DNA from: Pseudomonas sp. N3-W
Lineage (GTDB): Bacteria > Pseudomonadota > Gammaproteobacteria > Pseudomonadales > Pseudomonadaceae
Assembly (NCBI RefSeq): GCF_024970185.1
Contig: NZ_CP103965.1
Coordinates: 6,033,001 to 6,097,000, forward strand
Reading direction: 5' to 3'
Length of the DNA: 64,000 bases
Shown here: in pieces, positions 30,226 through 39,477 of the stretch
How positions within the stretch are numbered: position 1 is the stretch's first letter
How the letters are laid out: each line of letters begins with the position of its first letter
Notes under the pieces: generated by a model
What the model was told of the DNA's origin: nothing
Databases searched by the model: none
Seen by the model: the letters and a program-made list of their open reading frames with translations, nothing else
Translations under genes and position numbers: made by a program

Positions 30226-31503
30226 TCAGACGGCAATGCCTTTGCGGCATTGCAGTTGCGCGGTGCGCACGCGGGAGAAGGCGCGGGCCAGGCGCAGCAA
30301 CATTTCATCGATGCTGGATTTGCTGACGGTCAGGGCCGGGGTGAAACGCAGGCAATCGGGTCGCGGCGCGTTGAGCAACAGGCCTTCGTTCAGCGCGGCG
30401 TTGACTACGGCATCGGCTGAGTCTTCCGACAGGGTCAGTCCCCACAGCAGTCCTTGCCCACGCAATTGGCCATGGCCGTAACGATGGGCCAGGCGCAGCA
30501 GACCGTCGCGCAGGTACTGCCCGGTTTGCTCGACGTGATCGAAAAACCCCCTGTCCTGCACGCTGTCGAGAATTGCCAGCCCGGCAGCCGTCATCAGCGC
30601 ATTGCCGTGGTGAGTGCCGGTCATTTCACCGACCTCAAAACAGCAGGCCTTGCCCCGCGCCAGCAACGCCGCCAGGGGCACACCGCCGCCAAGGCCTTTG
30701 CCAAGTACGACGATATCGGCCCGCACGCCGTAGGACTGTTCGGCAAGCAGCGTACCGCAGCGGCCGATGCCGGTTTGTACTTCATCAAGAATCAGCAGGA
30801 TGCCGAGTTCGCGACACAACCGCTCGACGCCCTTGAGGTAATGCTCGCTCGCCGGGATAACCCCGGCTTCGCTCTGAATCGGCTCCAGCATGATTGCCAC
30901 GGTGCGGGAATCCACCGCTGCGTGCAGTGCCGGCAGATCATTGAAGGGCACATGATTGAAACCCGGCAACTGCGGCTCGAATCGGTTGGTCACGGTCGAA
31001 CTGTCCGACGCTGAAATCGTCGCCAGACTACGGCCATGGCAGCCATTGCTGGCCACGATGATCCCACACGCGCCGCCACGATGCTGTTGACCCCACTTGC
31101 GGGCCAGTTTGATCGCCGCTTCACAGGCCTCGCTGCCGCTGTTGAGCAGGCAGGCCTGATCACTCCTGGTACTTTCGCAAAGACGCTCAGCAAGCTTGAG
31201 CATGCCTCGGTTATGCAGACCGAAACCGGGATTGATCAAACTTCGGGCCTGGTTCGCAATAGCCTCGAGGAGCACCGATGGGCTGTGACCGAGGCTGTTG
31301 GCACCACCGCCCTGGGAGAAGTCCAGATAGGCGTAGTCCTCGCTGTCCCACAACCACGAGCCCTGCCCTCGTACGAAAACCTGCTGCGGCCGTTCCACGC
31401 CAGGCATCAGGTAGTCACTGCAAAGGTGTTCGCAAGGCCGGGAGTGATCCATGACCAGGTCATCAAGGCTGGGCGAATGGCGACGCGATTTGAACAGATT
31501 CAT
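30226..31503 (-). CDS. Class III pyridoxal-phosphate aminotransferase
   Basis: The 425-residue protein is of the acetylornithine/ornithine/GABA aminotransferase class. Cofactor-binding residues are visible: the SGSEA loop at about 122-126, D240 in LILDEVQTGIGR, and the Schiff-base lysine K269 in GKGLGGG. Substrate is not clear; annotators often call close relatives acetylornithine aminotransferase, but the gene is not with arg genes. ATG 31503 has a run of G residues eight bases upstream. A LysR-type gene is divergent across a 169-base gap, so the substrate or product may be its effector. M18 is a possible later start. Confidence 0.85.
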   Translation of the reverse strand: MNLFKSRRHSPSLDDLVMDHSRPCEHLCSDYLMPGVERPQQVFVRGQGSWLWDSEDYAYLDFSQGGGANSLGHSPSVLLEAIANQARSLINPGFGLHNRGMLKLAERLCESTRSDQACLLNSGSEACEAAIKLARKWGQQHRGGACGIIVASNGCHGRSLATISASDSSTVTNRFEPQLPGFNHVPFNDLPALHAAVDSRTVAIMLEPIQSEAGVIPASEHYLKGVERLCRELGILLILDEVQTGIGRCGTLLAEQSYGVRADIVVLGKGLGGGVPLAALLARGKACCFEVGEMTGTHHGNALMTAAGLAILDSVQDRGFFDHVEQTGQYLRDGLLRLAHRYGHGQLRGQGLLWGLTLSEDSADAVVNAALNEGLLLNAPRPDCLRFTPALTVSKSSIDEMLLRLARAFSRVRTAQLQCRKGIAV

Positions 31504-31672
31504 CCAAAAACCCCCCCATTGAGGTTTTTTGTCTTGCCTATGTAAACACCTTCGACATTAACCGTATTCATCGCGCTTTTCGGCCCTGTAAGCCTTGTGA
31601 ATGCGGTTAGACTAGGCTCACGCCGGCCTCTGGGCCATTTCGATTTCAAAGCATTTTCGATAAGTATCACTT

Positions 31673-32602
31673 ATGGATTTCAAGCAACTGCGTTACTTCG
31701 TCGCGGTCTACGAAGAAGGCCATGTAGGCCGGGCCGCCGAGCGTCTGTCGATCTCTCAACCAGCGCTGTCACAACAGATCCGTAACCTGGAACAGAACCT
31801 CGACGTGACCCTGTTCGAACGCAGCAGCAAACGACTGCTGCCGACCCTGGCCGCGCATACGCTGTACAACCACGCGCTGCCATTACTCGACGGCTTGCAA
31901 CGGGCGCGGGAAGCGCTGGGCAATTTCAAGGGTCAGGCACTGCGCACCCTGGCCATCGGCGTATTACAGACCGTGCACACCAGTCTGGTGCCGCAAATGC
32001 TCGAACGGGTGCGCAAGGCGCAGCCGCATCTGGTGGTGCAAATCTACGAGCTGACAGGGCTGGAAATCGAACGGCGCTTGCTCAATGGTTCACTGGACAT
32101 CGGCATCAGCTACCTGCCGCCCCGTCAGCCGGGGTTGCATGGCGTGATGCTGTACGAAGATGAACTGACGCTGGTCATCCCGGCGGATCATCCGTTGCGC
32201 GAATTCAAGAAAGTCTCCATGAGCCAGGCCGCCGAATTGCCGATGTTGCTGTTGGGCGAAGAGTTTCAGGTGCGGCAGATCTGGCAAACACAACTGGCCA
32301 GCCTCGGACGGCGCCCGCAAGTGCAGGCCGAGCTGAACAACATGGCGGGGATTCTCGACAGTTTGCCCCACACCCGATTGGCAACGGTGCTTCCCGGGCG
32401 CTCGCAAAAGGCGCTCGGTAACCAGACGTTGTTGTGGAAGCCGCTGACGGAGCCTCGGGTGCCGTTGAAGGTCGGGTTGGTGTGTCGCGATGTGCAGCGC
32501 CAACAAGCCTCGCTGGCCTTGCTGCGCACACTGCTTGAAGAGGTGATGAATGGCCCCGATGAGCGCTTGAATGGCTCGCAGAATCTCGACGCCATAAGCT
32601 GA
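31673..32602 (+). CDS. LysR family transcriptional regulator
   Basis: The 309-residue protein has the LysR winged helix at residues 1-60 (MDFKQLRYFVAVYEEGHVGRA and LSISQPALSQQIRNLE) and a periplasmic-binding-fold effector domain at about 90-295. It resembles the CynR-like branch. It is divergent from the class III aminotransferase, the classic layout for a LysR regulator that controls its neighbour and itself. ATG 31673 gives the standard N-terminus, though the ribosome-binding site is weak. Confidence 0.88.
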   Translation: MDFKQLRYFVAVYEEGHVGRAAERLSISQPALSQQIRNLEQNLDVTLFERSSKRLLPTLAAHTLYNHALPLLDGLQRAREALGNFKGQALRTLAIGVLQTVHTSLVPQMLERVRKAQPHLVVQIYELTGLEIERRLLNGSLDIGISYLPPRQPGLHGVMLYEDELTLVIPADHPLREFKKVSMSQAAELPMLLLGEEFQVRQIWQTQLASLGRRPQVQAELNNMAGILDSLPHTRLATVLPGRSQKALGNQTLLWKPLTEPRVPLKVGLVCRDVQRQQASLALLRTLLEEVMNGPDERLNGSQNLDAIS

Positions 32603-32622
32603 GCACTTTTCTGCGGACAAAG

Positions 32623-32646
32623 AAAACCCCGCCGAAGCGGGGCTTT
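32623..32646 (+). terminator. Intrinsic terminator of the LysR gene
   Basis: The stem CCCCGC/GCGGGG with a CGAA tetraloop lies 25 bases after the LysR stop and is followed by CTTT. The short T-run makes it moderate; AAAA on the left side would allow some leftward action too. Confidence 0.65.
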
Positions 32647-32791
32647 GCAGACTGTTTCCCTGACATCCATTTCACTCCGCCATCCTGGCAGAATCCTACG
32701 TGTCCGTGTTGTTGCTTTGCGCTTCCTGCGCGACGTCCATGTGAAGTAGATTAGCTCTGGATCCAATGAGCGGATAGGGGAGAAAAGCAGT

Positions 32792-32821
32792 ACGTCACGT
32801 AAGAGAATGCTTACATGACGT
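32792..32821 (-). terminator. Hairpin downstream of the acyl-CoA dehydrogenase gene
   Basis: ACGTCACGTAAG and CTTACATGACGT form a 12-bp inverted repeat with one mismatch and a 6-base loop, seven bases after the stop of the leftward dehydrogenase gene. It is followed leftward by ACTGCTTTTC, so it is a plausible but imperfect terminator. Confidence 0.5.
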
Positions 32822-32828
32822 TACATTG

Positions 32829-34607
32829 TCAGAACTGCCCCGCGTCCAGCAGGAACAGCGATTCGCTCCCCGCCTTGACCGACGCACTCAAGGAGTGAAT
32901 ACGCGGCAACAGACGCGCGAAATAGAACCGCGCGGTGCCCAGCTTGCTGGCGTAGAAATCATCCTGCGCTTCTTTGCCAAAAGCCGCCTTCGCCATCAGT
33001 GCCCACATATAGGCGTAGGCCACGTAGCCAAAGGCTTGCAGATATTCGACCGAAGCAGCGCCGATTTCATTCGGATTGTTTTTCGCTCGGTCGAGCACCC
33101 ATGCGGTCAGTTCGTCGAGGGTGGTGACCGCGTCATTCAACGGCTTGGTGAACTCCGTCAGATCGGCGCTGGCCGTTGCGGTGAAATGACGGATCTCGTC
33201 GGCGAACAGGTTGTAGAACGCACCGCCGCTGCCGACGATTTTGCGTCCCACCAGGTCCAGTGCCTGAATGCCGTTGGTGCCTTCGTAAATCTGAGTGATG
33301 CGCACGTCGCGGACCAGTTGCTCCTGGCCCCATTCACGAATGTAGCCATGGCCGCCGAAAATCTGCTGACCGTGAACCGTGGTTTCCAGACCCAGATCGG
33401 TCAGGAACGCCTTGGCCACCGGGGTCAGCAACGCCACCAGGTCTTCCGCGCGTTTGCGGGTGGTGGCGTCTTCGCTGAACTTGGCCGTGTCCAGTTGCAT
33501 TGCCACGTAGGTGGAGAACGCACGGCCGCCTTCGTTCGAGGCTTTCATGGTCAGCAGCATGCGACGCACATCGGGGTGGACGATGATCGGGTCAGCGACC
33601 TTGTCCTTGTTCTGCGCGCCAGTCGGCGAACGGCTTTGCAGGCGGTCGCGGGCGTACTCAACGGCGTTCTGGTACGAGCGCTCGCCGGTGGCCAGGCCCT
33701 GGATACCGACGCCCAGACGCTCGTAGTTCATCATGGTGAACATCGCTGCCAGGCCTTTGTTCGGCTCGCCGACCAAATAACCCACGGCTTCGTCGAAGTT
33801 CATCACGCACGTCGCGGATGCCTGAATGCCCATCTTGTGTTCGATCGAACCGCAGTTCGCCGGGTTGCGTGCGCCCAGGCTGCCATCGGCATTGACCATG
33901 AACTTGGGCACCAGGAACAGCGAAATGCCTTTGGGCCCCGCTGGCGCGTCCGGCAGTTTGGCCAACACCAGGTGAATGATGTTTTCGGTCAGGTCGTGCT
34001 CGCCACCGGTGATGAAAATCTTGGTGCCGCTGACTTTGTAGGAACCGTCGGCCTGAGGTTCGGCCTTGGTGCGGATGATGCCCAGGTCCGTCCCGGCGTG
34101 AGGCTCGGTCAGGCACATGGAGCCGGCCCAGACGCCGGCGTACATGTTCGGCAGGTACGCGGCTTTCAGTTCGTCGCTGGCGTGCGCGTTGATCGACAGA
34201 CAGGCGCCGGCGGTCAGCATCGGGTACAGGCCGAACGACAGGCTGGCGGAGTTGACCATTTCTTCGACCTGCGCCGAAACAGCCTTGGGCATGCCCATGC
34301 CACCGTAGGCAGGATCACCGCCAACGCCGACCCAGCCGCCTTCAGCGTAAGTCTGATAGGCCTGTGGGAAACCGGCCGGCGTGGTGACCGCACCGTCCGC
34401 CCAATGACAACCTTCTTCATCAGCGGCACGGCTCAGGGGCGCGATGCTTTTGCTGGTGACCTTGCCGGCCTCTTCGAGAATGGCTTCGACGGTTTCTGCG
34501 TCAACCGTGTCGGCCAGTGCCGGCAACTCGGCCCAAAGTTTGGCGACCTCGAACACTTCATTGAGGACGAAGCGCATATCGCGCAGGGGCGCTTTGTAGT
34601 CAGCCAT
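32829..34607 (-). CDS. Long-form acyl-CoA dehydrogenase (FadE-like), paralogue 1
   Basis: The 592-residue protein starts [18 protein letters not shown], the small N-terminal helix domain found in long bacterial acyl-CoA dehydrogenases. It continues with the N-terminal, middle ([27 protein letters not shown]) and C-terminal FAD domains (GHGYIREWGQEQLVRD, YEGTNGIQALDL) and ends with an extra C-terminal helical domain. It oxidises acyl-CoA at the alpha-beta bond, passing electrons to ETF. P. aeruginosa has a corresponding pair, PA0506 and PA0508. The 34607 ATG was chosen over 34703 because family similarity begins there. Confidence 0.9.
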   Translation of the reverse strand: MADYKAPLRDMRFVLNEVFEVAKLWAELPALADTVDAETVEAILEEAGKVTSKSIAPLSRAADEEGCHWADGAVTTPAGFPQAYQTYAEGGWVGVGGDPAYGGMGMPKAVSAQVEEMVNSASLSFGLYPMLTAGACLSINAHASDELKAAYLPNMYAGVWAGSMCLTEPHAGTDLGIIRTKAEPQADGSYKVSGTKIFITGGEHDLTENIIHLVLAKLPDAPAGPKGISLFLVPKFMVNADGSLGARNPANCGSIEHKMGIQASATCVMNFDEAVGYLVGEPNKGLAAMFTMMNYERLGVGIQGLATGERSYQNAVEYARDRLQSRSPTGAQNKDKVADPIIVHPDVRRMLLTMKASNEGGRAFSTYVAMQLDTAKFSEDATTRKRAEDLVALLTPVAKAFLTDLGLETTVHGQQIFGGHGYIREWGQEQLVRDVRITQIYEGTNGIQALDLVGRKIVGSGGAFYNLFADEIRHFTATASADLTEFTKPLNDAVTTLDELTAWVLDRAKNNPNEIGAASVEYLQAFGYVAYAYMWALMAKAAFGKEAQDDFYASKLGTARFYFARLLPRIHSLSASVKAGSESLFLLDAGQF

Positions 34608-34785
34608 GGCAAACCTCGCAAGATCTATACAGGTGATTCGTAGGAAAAGTGCTTTTGTTGGGTCCGAGTGTACCTCAACAACTTTTACGACACATAGGGT
34701 CAACTCGTGACTTAATTGTTATTTTTAGTCATTGGAGATTGATCTGGATGGTTAGCGCCCGGCCGAGGCGCTATCGCAGTAGCCC

Positions 34786-36075
34786 TTAACCTGCAGCGGC
34801 GTCCATGCGCACCGCGCCACGGCGGTTCTGTCCGAACGCTATCACGCAATTTCGCCCCGCGCCCTTGGCGTTGTAAAGCGCTTCGTCGGCGGACTTGAGC
34901 ACTTGTTCCGGCGTGCGTTGCTCCAGCCGCTCGGCGACGCCGATGCTGACAGTAACCGACACACTGGAAGCACCAGACCCGGCCCGACGCTGGCGACCTT
35001 GCTGATCGTCTTGCGGGCGGCTGTCCGGATTGCGCAACTGGATGTTGTAGCTCGCAATGGACTCGCGGATCACTTCCAGGTGCGGCATGCACTCTTCAAG
35101 GGTCTTGCCCGCAAACACCAGGGCAAATTCCTCACCACCATAGCGATACGCCCTGCCGCCGCCGCTGATTTTCGACAGCTTGCTGGCCACCAGGCGCAAC
35201 ACCTGGTCGCCGACATCATGACCATGGGTGTCGTTGAATTTCTTGAAATGATCGACGTCGCTCATCGCCAGCACGTAATTGCGCCCCAGCCGCTGCATAC
35301 GCTCGTTCAAGGCACGACGGCCCGGCAGGCCGGTGAGTTCGTCGCGGAACGCCATTTGATAGGCCTCGTGCGCTACCGCCGCCGCGATCATCAGCATCAC
35401 CTGGCTGCACATGATGTTCAGGGTGAACGGCAGGATGAAGGTCTTCGGCAGCATCCAGAACAACCCCAGCAGCCCGACCAGTTGCGCGGCGTGCAAAGGC
35501 CTCGGGTTGCGCCAGTATTGCCAGGCCAGCAACAGGAACGAGGCAATGAATACCGGGTAGGACAGCTGGATCAGGCTCATCCACGCGCCATGCAGCGCCG
35601 GCCAGCGGATCTCCGAGAGCCACATCAGCAACGCCTGTGGGTAACTTTGCTCCAGCCCCAGCGCGACACTGCCAAAGGCCAGCAACACGGCAAAGCGCGC
35701 CACCATGTCCTGAAACAGATGCGTGCGCTCCTGCCATGCCGCAAACAAGCCGAACAATAACGGCAACAGCAGGCAACACAGGTGGAAGACCACGGCCGCG
35801 TCTTCACGCACCTTGCCGTTGTCACGGTAGTAGTCGGTCTGGGTGTCGAGCAGGAAGTAGGCGATGTACACCGTGACCATCAGAAACAATTCACGCTGAC
35901 GTCGGTAAACCGCGCAGTAAGCACCGCCAAGCAACAGCACCAGGGTCGGCAGCACGTTGAACAGCGAGGTGAAGAATACGTTGAGTTCTTTGATATAGGC
36001 AGCCGCAAGCCCAGCGAGCAACAGCAGTAGTGACGGCAGGAAATGACTGAAGCGTAAAGCAGAAGAACGCGGCAA
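34786..36075 (-). CDS. Membrane diguanylate cyclase
   Basis: The protein is 429 residues from TTG 36075. Six or so hydrophobic segments occupy residues 9-240, followed by a GGDEF domain with an intact GGEEF motif (RYGGEEFALVF). No RxxD inhibitory site precedes it (the matching position reads GGGR). A hydrophilic insert of about 25 residues rich in Asp, Gln and Arg interrupts the domain after the GGEEF strand. TTG 36075 has GGAGC upstream; an ATG at 36123 would add 16 residues but lacks a ribosome-binding site. It makes c-di-GMP, and its input signal is unknown. It lies between two acyl-CoA dehydrogenase genes on the same strand. Confidence 0.85.
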   Translation of the reverse strand: MPRSSALRFSHFLPSLLLLLAGLAAAYIKELNVFFTSLFNVLPTLVLLLGGAYCAVYRRQRELFLMVTVYIAYFLLDTQTDYYRDNGKVREDAAVVFHLCCLLLPLLFGLFAAWQERTHLFQDMVARFAVLLAFGSVALGLEQSYPQALLMWLSEIRWPALHGAWMSLIQLSYPVFIASFLLLAWQYWRNPRPLHAAQLVGLLGLFWMLPKTFILPFTLNIMCSQVMLMIAAAVAHEAYQMAFRDELTGLPGRRALNERMQRLGRNYVLAMSDVDHFKKFNDTHGHDVGDQVLRLVASKLSKISGGGRAYRYGGEEFALVFAGKTLEECMPHLEVIRESIASYNIQLRNPDSRPQDDQQGRQRRAGSGASSVSVTVSIGVAERLEQRTPEQVLKSADEALYNAKGAGRNCVIAFGQNRRGAVRMDAAAG

Positions 36076-36253
36076 GGGGTAAGAGCTCCGACCCGGCAGA
36101 CAAAGATGGCATTGTGCCTGCATTTGCAGCAGTTAAGCACATACAGTGTGACGCGTGTCACATCGCAGCCTCTGTAACGGCAGGAAACGGGGATTTCTTA
36201 GCATTTTAGTGGGGAATATTTATCCCTGCGGCAAGGGGCATTGTTTCAAGCAC

Positions 36254-36286
36254 AAAAAAGCCGCTGCCCCGAAAGAGCAGCGGCTT
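36254..36286 (-). terminator. Intrinsic terminator of acyl-CoA dehydrogenase paralogue 2
   Basis: Read leftward, AAGCCGCTGC pairs with GCAGCGGCTT and is followed by six T residues. It lies 21 bases after the stop at 36307, so this dehydrogenase is transcribed separately from the cyclase downstream. Confidence 0.85.
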
Positions 36287-36306
36287 GTGAAGGTCCCGCC
36301 TGAGGC

Positions 36307-38112
36307 TTAGTAGCCCAGTGCGAAGTCTTCTTCTTTCATGTCCATCAGGTTGTTGGCGCCCGACAGCATGGTGACAACGTGAGTGCGGGTACGCGGCAGG
36401 ATGCGCTGGAAGTAGAAGCGCGCAGTCTGCAGTTTGGCGGTGTAGAACGCCTCCTCGGTAGTGCCGGCAGCCAGTTTCTCGGCAGCCAGACGCGCCATGT
36501 CTGCCCAGAAGTAGGCCAGGCACGCGTAACCGGAGTACATCAGGTAATCCACCGACGCCGCGCCGACTTCTTCACGGTCTTTCATGGCGGCCATACCGAC
36601 CTTCATGGTCAGCTCGCCCCATTCCTTGTTCAGCGCAGCCAAGGGCTCGACGAACTCTTTGACCGCTTCGTTGCCTTCGTTGGTCTGGCAGAACTTGTGG
36701 ACGATCTTGGTGAAACCCTTCAGCGCTTCGCCTTGAGTCATCAGCACTTTACGGCCCAGCAGGTCGAGTGCCTGGATACCGGTGGTGCCTTCGTACAGCA
36801 TCGAAATGCGGCTGTCGCGAACGTTCTGCTCCATGCCCCACTCGGCGATGAAGCCGTGACCGCCGTAGATTTGCACGCCGTGGTTGGCGGATTCGAAACC
36901 GACTTCGGTCATGAAGGCCTTGGCGATTGGCGTCATGAACGCCAGCAGTGCATCGGCTTTCTTTTTCTCTTCTTCGTCTACGCCGTACTTGACGATGTCG
37001 ACCTGCTGGGCAGTGAAGTAAACCATCGCGCGGTTGCCTTCGGCGAACGCTTTCATGGTCAACAGCATGCGACGTACGTCAGGGTGCACGATGATCGGGT
37101 CAGCGGCTTTTTCCGGCGCTTTCGGGCCAGTCAGCGAACGCATTTGCAGGCGATCACGCGCATATTTCAGGCCGCCCTGGAAACCGATCTCGGCATGCGC
37201 CAGACCTTGCAGCGCAGTGCCCAGACGAGCGGTGTTCATAAAGGTGAACATGCAGTTCAGGCCTTTGTTCGCCGGGCCGATCAGGAAACCGGTAGCGCCG
37301 TCGAAGTTCATCACGCAGGTGGCGTTACCGTGGATGCCCATCTTGTGTTCCAGGGAACCACAGGTGACCGCGTTGCGCGCGCCGATCGAACCGTCTGCGT
37401 TCGGCATGAACTTGGGCACGATGAACAGCGAAATACCTTTGGTGCCAGCCGGTGCATCCGGCAGACGCGCCAGCACGATGTGGACGATGTTGTCGGCCAT
37501 GTCGTGTTCACCGGCCGAGATGAAGATCTTGGTGCCGGAAACCTTGTACGAGCCGTCAGCCTGAGGCTCGGCCTTGGTGCGCAACATGCCCAGGTCGGTG
37601 CCGCAGTGCGGTTCGGTCAGGCACATGGTGCCGGTCCATTCGCCGGACACCAGCTTGGTCAGGTAAGCGTCTTGCTGCTCAGGCGTGCCGTGCTCGGAAA
37701 TGGTGTTCATCGCGCCATGCGACAGCCCTGGGTACATGCCCCACGACCAGTTGGCTTCGCCAACCATTTCGCTGACCGCCAGCCCCAGAGACTCCGGCAG
37801 GCCCTGGCCGCCGTGTTCCACATCGTGAGCCAGGCTTGGCCAGCCACCTTCAACGAATTGTTTGTAGGCTTCTTTGAAGCCGGTCGGGGTTTTAACGCCG
37901 GACTCGCTCCAGGTGCAGCCTTCGGTGTCACCCACGCGGTTCAGCGGCGCCAGCACCTGTTCACAAAACTTGGCGCCTTCTTCGAGAATGGCGTCAACCA
38001 TGTCCGGAGTTGCGTCTGCGCAAGCCGGGAGGCTCTGATAGTGCGCTTCGTAGCCGAGCAGTTCGTCACGAACGAAGCGAATATCACGCAAGGGGGCCTT
38101 GTAGTCAGGCAT
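36307..38112 (-). CDS. Long-form acyl-CoA dehydrogenase (FadE-like), paralogue 2
   Basis: The 601-residue protein is a paralogue of the one at 32829-34607: it shares [13 protein letters not shown] at the N-terminus, [29 protein letters not shown], NADGSxGARN and [20 protein letters not shown]. It feeds fatty-acid beta-oxidation via FAD and ETF. Two PsrA-like boxes lie 62-88 bases upstream of the start (see separate entry), which suggests induction by long-chain fatty acids. The gene has its own terminator. The chain-length preference cannot be told from sequence. Confidence 0.9.
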   Translation of the reverse strand: MPDYKAPLRDIRFVRDELLGYEAHYQSLPACADATPDMVDAILEEGAKFCEQVLAPLNRVGDTEGCTWSESGVKTPTGFKEAYKQFVEGGWPSLAHDVEHGGQGLPESLGLAVSEMVGEANWSWGMYPGLSHGAMNTISEHGTPEQQDAYLTKLVSGEWTGTMCLTEPHCGTDLGMLRTKAEPQADGSYKVSGTKIFISAGEHDMADNIVHIVLARLPDAPAGTKGISLFIVPKFMPNADGSIGARNAVTCGSLEHKMGIHGNATCVMNFDGATGFLIGPANKGLNCMFTFMNTARLGTALQGLAHAEIGFQGGLKYARDRLQMRSLTGPKAPEKAADPIIVHPDVRRMLLTMKAFAEGNRAMVYFTAQQVDIVKYGVDEEEKKKADALLAFMTPIAKAFMTEVGFESANHGVQIYGGHGFIAEWGMEQNVRDSRISMLYEGTTGIQALDLLGRKVLMTQGEALKGFTKIVHKFCQTNEGNEAVKEFVEPLAALNKEWGELTMKVGMAAMKDREEVGAASVDYLMYSGYACLAYFWADMARLAAEKLAAGTTEEAFYTAKLQTARFYFQRILPRTRTHVVTMLSGANNLMDMKEEDFALGY

Positions 38113-38173
38113 AGCGATAAACCTCTGCTGATGTAACCGGGAATGAACGACCGCATTGATTTGTTGTGACGGT

Positions 38174-38200
38174 CAAACAGTTGTTTGAAACATACGTTTA
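38174..38200 (-). promoter_or_regulatory. Twin PsrA-like operator boxes
   Basis: Two overlapping inverted motifs are present: CAAAC-AGTT-GTTTG at 38174-38187 and GAAAC-ATAC-GTTTA at 38187-38200. They fit the published PsrA pattern (G/C)AAAC-N2-4-GTTT(G/C) apart from the last base of the second. PsrA is the TetR-type fatty-acid-responsive repressor of beta-oxidation genes in Pseudomonas. Confidence 0.6.
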
Positions 38201-38339
38201 CGCCCAAATCTTGTCAAGCGCCGATCTTTTGCCGTTCGTCATCGCGCCGTCCTCCATCCGCCACGCAGCAGCGCACCGCCTGCTAGAAGAGCAACAGGGT
38301 GTGTAGAAAAGATTAGTTGAGGGAGAAGGACTTACGCAG

Positions 38340-38365
38340 AAAAACGCCGCGAAGAGTCGCGGCGT
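38340..38365 (-). terminator. Intrinsic terminator of the rod-like small gene
   Basis: The perfect 9-bp stem ACGCCGCGA/TCGCGGCGT with an AGAG loop is followed leftward by five T residues, 26 bases after the stop at 38391. Confidence 0.85.
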
Positions 38366-38390
38366 CAAGGGGGCAAATACAGCGAACGAA

Positions 38391-38687
38391 TCAGGCGTAG
38401 GTGTCGATCAGCGTACCCAGCATTTCATCGGAAGCCTTGGCGACTTTCGCGCCCAGTTCCACTTGAAACTTGCCTTGGGTCATCTCGACCGCATTGCTGG
38501 CCAGGTCAGATTGCTGACTACGGTCTACCGAGCGCAGACGATCAACCTGAGCATCGGAAGACTGACTCTTTTCCGAACGGTCGATGGTGGTATTGGCGAT
38601 CTGGCTGGCAGCCTGATCGACACGGTTCTGCCCTGTCTGAATAGTGCTCAGACCGGCATAAAAAGCGGTGTTACCTGAGATTTCCAT
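38391..38687 (-). CDS. 98-residue protein resembling flagellar rod/hook termini
   Basis: The 98-residue product is not assigned to a named family by me. Its N-terminal part (NTAFYAGLSTIQTGQNRVDQAASQIAN) resembles the start of flagellar rod and hook proteins, where GL...Q..LD..A.NIAN is conserved. Its C-terminal part (SNAVEMTQGKFQVELGAKVAKASDEMLGTLID) resembles their closing helix (EMI..Q..Y.AN.KVI...DEMLQ.LL). The middle is only about 30 polar residues. No flagellar gene is near. It ends with its own terminator and stands alone before bioD on the same strand. ATG 38687 follows a GGGAGAA-like stretch on the minus strand only weakly. Confidence 0.7.
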   Translation of the reverse strand: MEISGNTAFYAGLSTIQTGQNRVDQAASQIANTTIDRSEKSQSSDAQVDRLRSVDRSQQSDLASNAVEMTQGKFQVELGAKVAKASDEMLGTLIDTYA

Positions 38688-38796
38688 GGGAGAACTCGTC
38701 CTTGCAAAGGATCAACAGCGTTCATTGAAGCAGACGCACACGAAAAACACCCGACAAAAACACTAATGGCACAGTGCCTTGTCATAGGCAAAAACA

Positions 38797-39477
38797 TTAA
38801 TCCAGCAGATCCAGTTGCAGATGCTCGGCCACTGCCTCGGCGGTCACCGATTTGAGTTTCGGCACGCGGCCCAGGCAAGGCGCGGGTAAACGCTCGGCCA
38901 GAGTCGCGAGGTTCTCTTCCAGCCGCGACGTCTTCGGATCGATGATGTTGGCCACCCAACCCGCCAGCTGCAGGCCATCGCGTGCAATCGCCTCGGCGCT
39001 CAGCAGCGCATGATTGATGCAGCCCAGGCGCACCCCCACCACCAGAATCACCGGCAGCCCCAGCGCCATGGCCAGGTCCGACAGGTTGTCCTGGTCCGCC
39101 AGCGGCACCCGCCAGCCACCCGCGCCTTCGATCAAGGTGAAGTCCGCGTTCATGTCGAGAACCTGCCGCATCGGCACCAGCAACGACTGCACCGTCAACG
39201 CCACACCCGCCTCACGCGCCGCCAGATGCGGGGCGATGGCTGGCTCGAAGGCCACCGGATTGACCTGAGCGTAGGTCAGCGGCAACGAACACTGTGCCAA
39301 CAACGCCAGCGCATCGGCATTGCGCAAGCCTTTGGGGGTCACCTCGCAGCCGGACGCCACAGGCTTGCCAGCCGCCGTACTCATGCCCGCCGAACGCGCA
39401 GCGTGCAGCAGACCCGCGGCGATGGTGGTCTTGCCGACATCGGTATCGGTCCCGGTAATGAAATAGGCTGCACTCAT
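38797..39477 (-). CDS. bioD: Dethiobiotin synthase
   Basis: The 226-residue ATP-dependent enzyme closes the ureido ring of dethiobiotin from diaminopelargonic acid and CO2. The P-loop [10 protein letters not shown] is at residues 8-17 and K38 in GKPVASG and the EGAGGWRVP motif near residue 116 bind substrate and magnesium. It overlaps the bioC end by four bases and is the last gene of the bio operon. ATG 39477 gives the standard N-terminus. Confidence 0.94.
   Translation of the reverse strand: MSAAYFITGTDTDVGKTTIAAGLLHAARSAGMSTAAGKPVASGCEVTPKGLRNADALALLAQCSLPLTYAQVNPVAFEPAIAPHLAAREAGVALTVQSLLVPMRQVLDMNADFTLIEGAGGWRVPLADQDNLSDLAMALGLPVILVVGVRLGCINHALLSAEAIARDGLQLAGWVANIIDPKTSRLEENLATLAERLPAPCLGRVPKLKSVTAEAVAEHLQLDLLD

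Noticed and set aside
36379..38136. 585-codon plus-strand frame
   Set aside because: It is the antisense shadow of the acyl-CoA dehydrogenase; a similar shadow occurs over its paralogue at 32826-34643.
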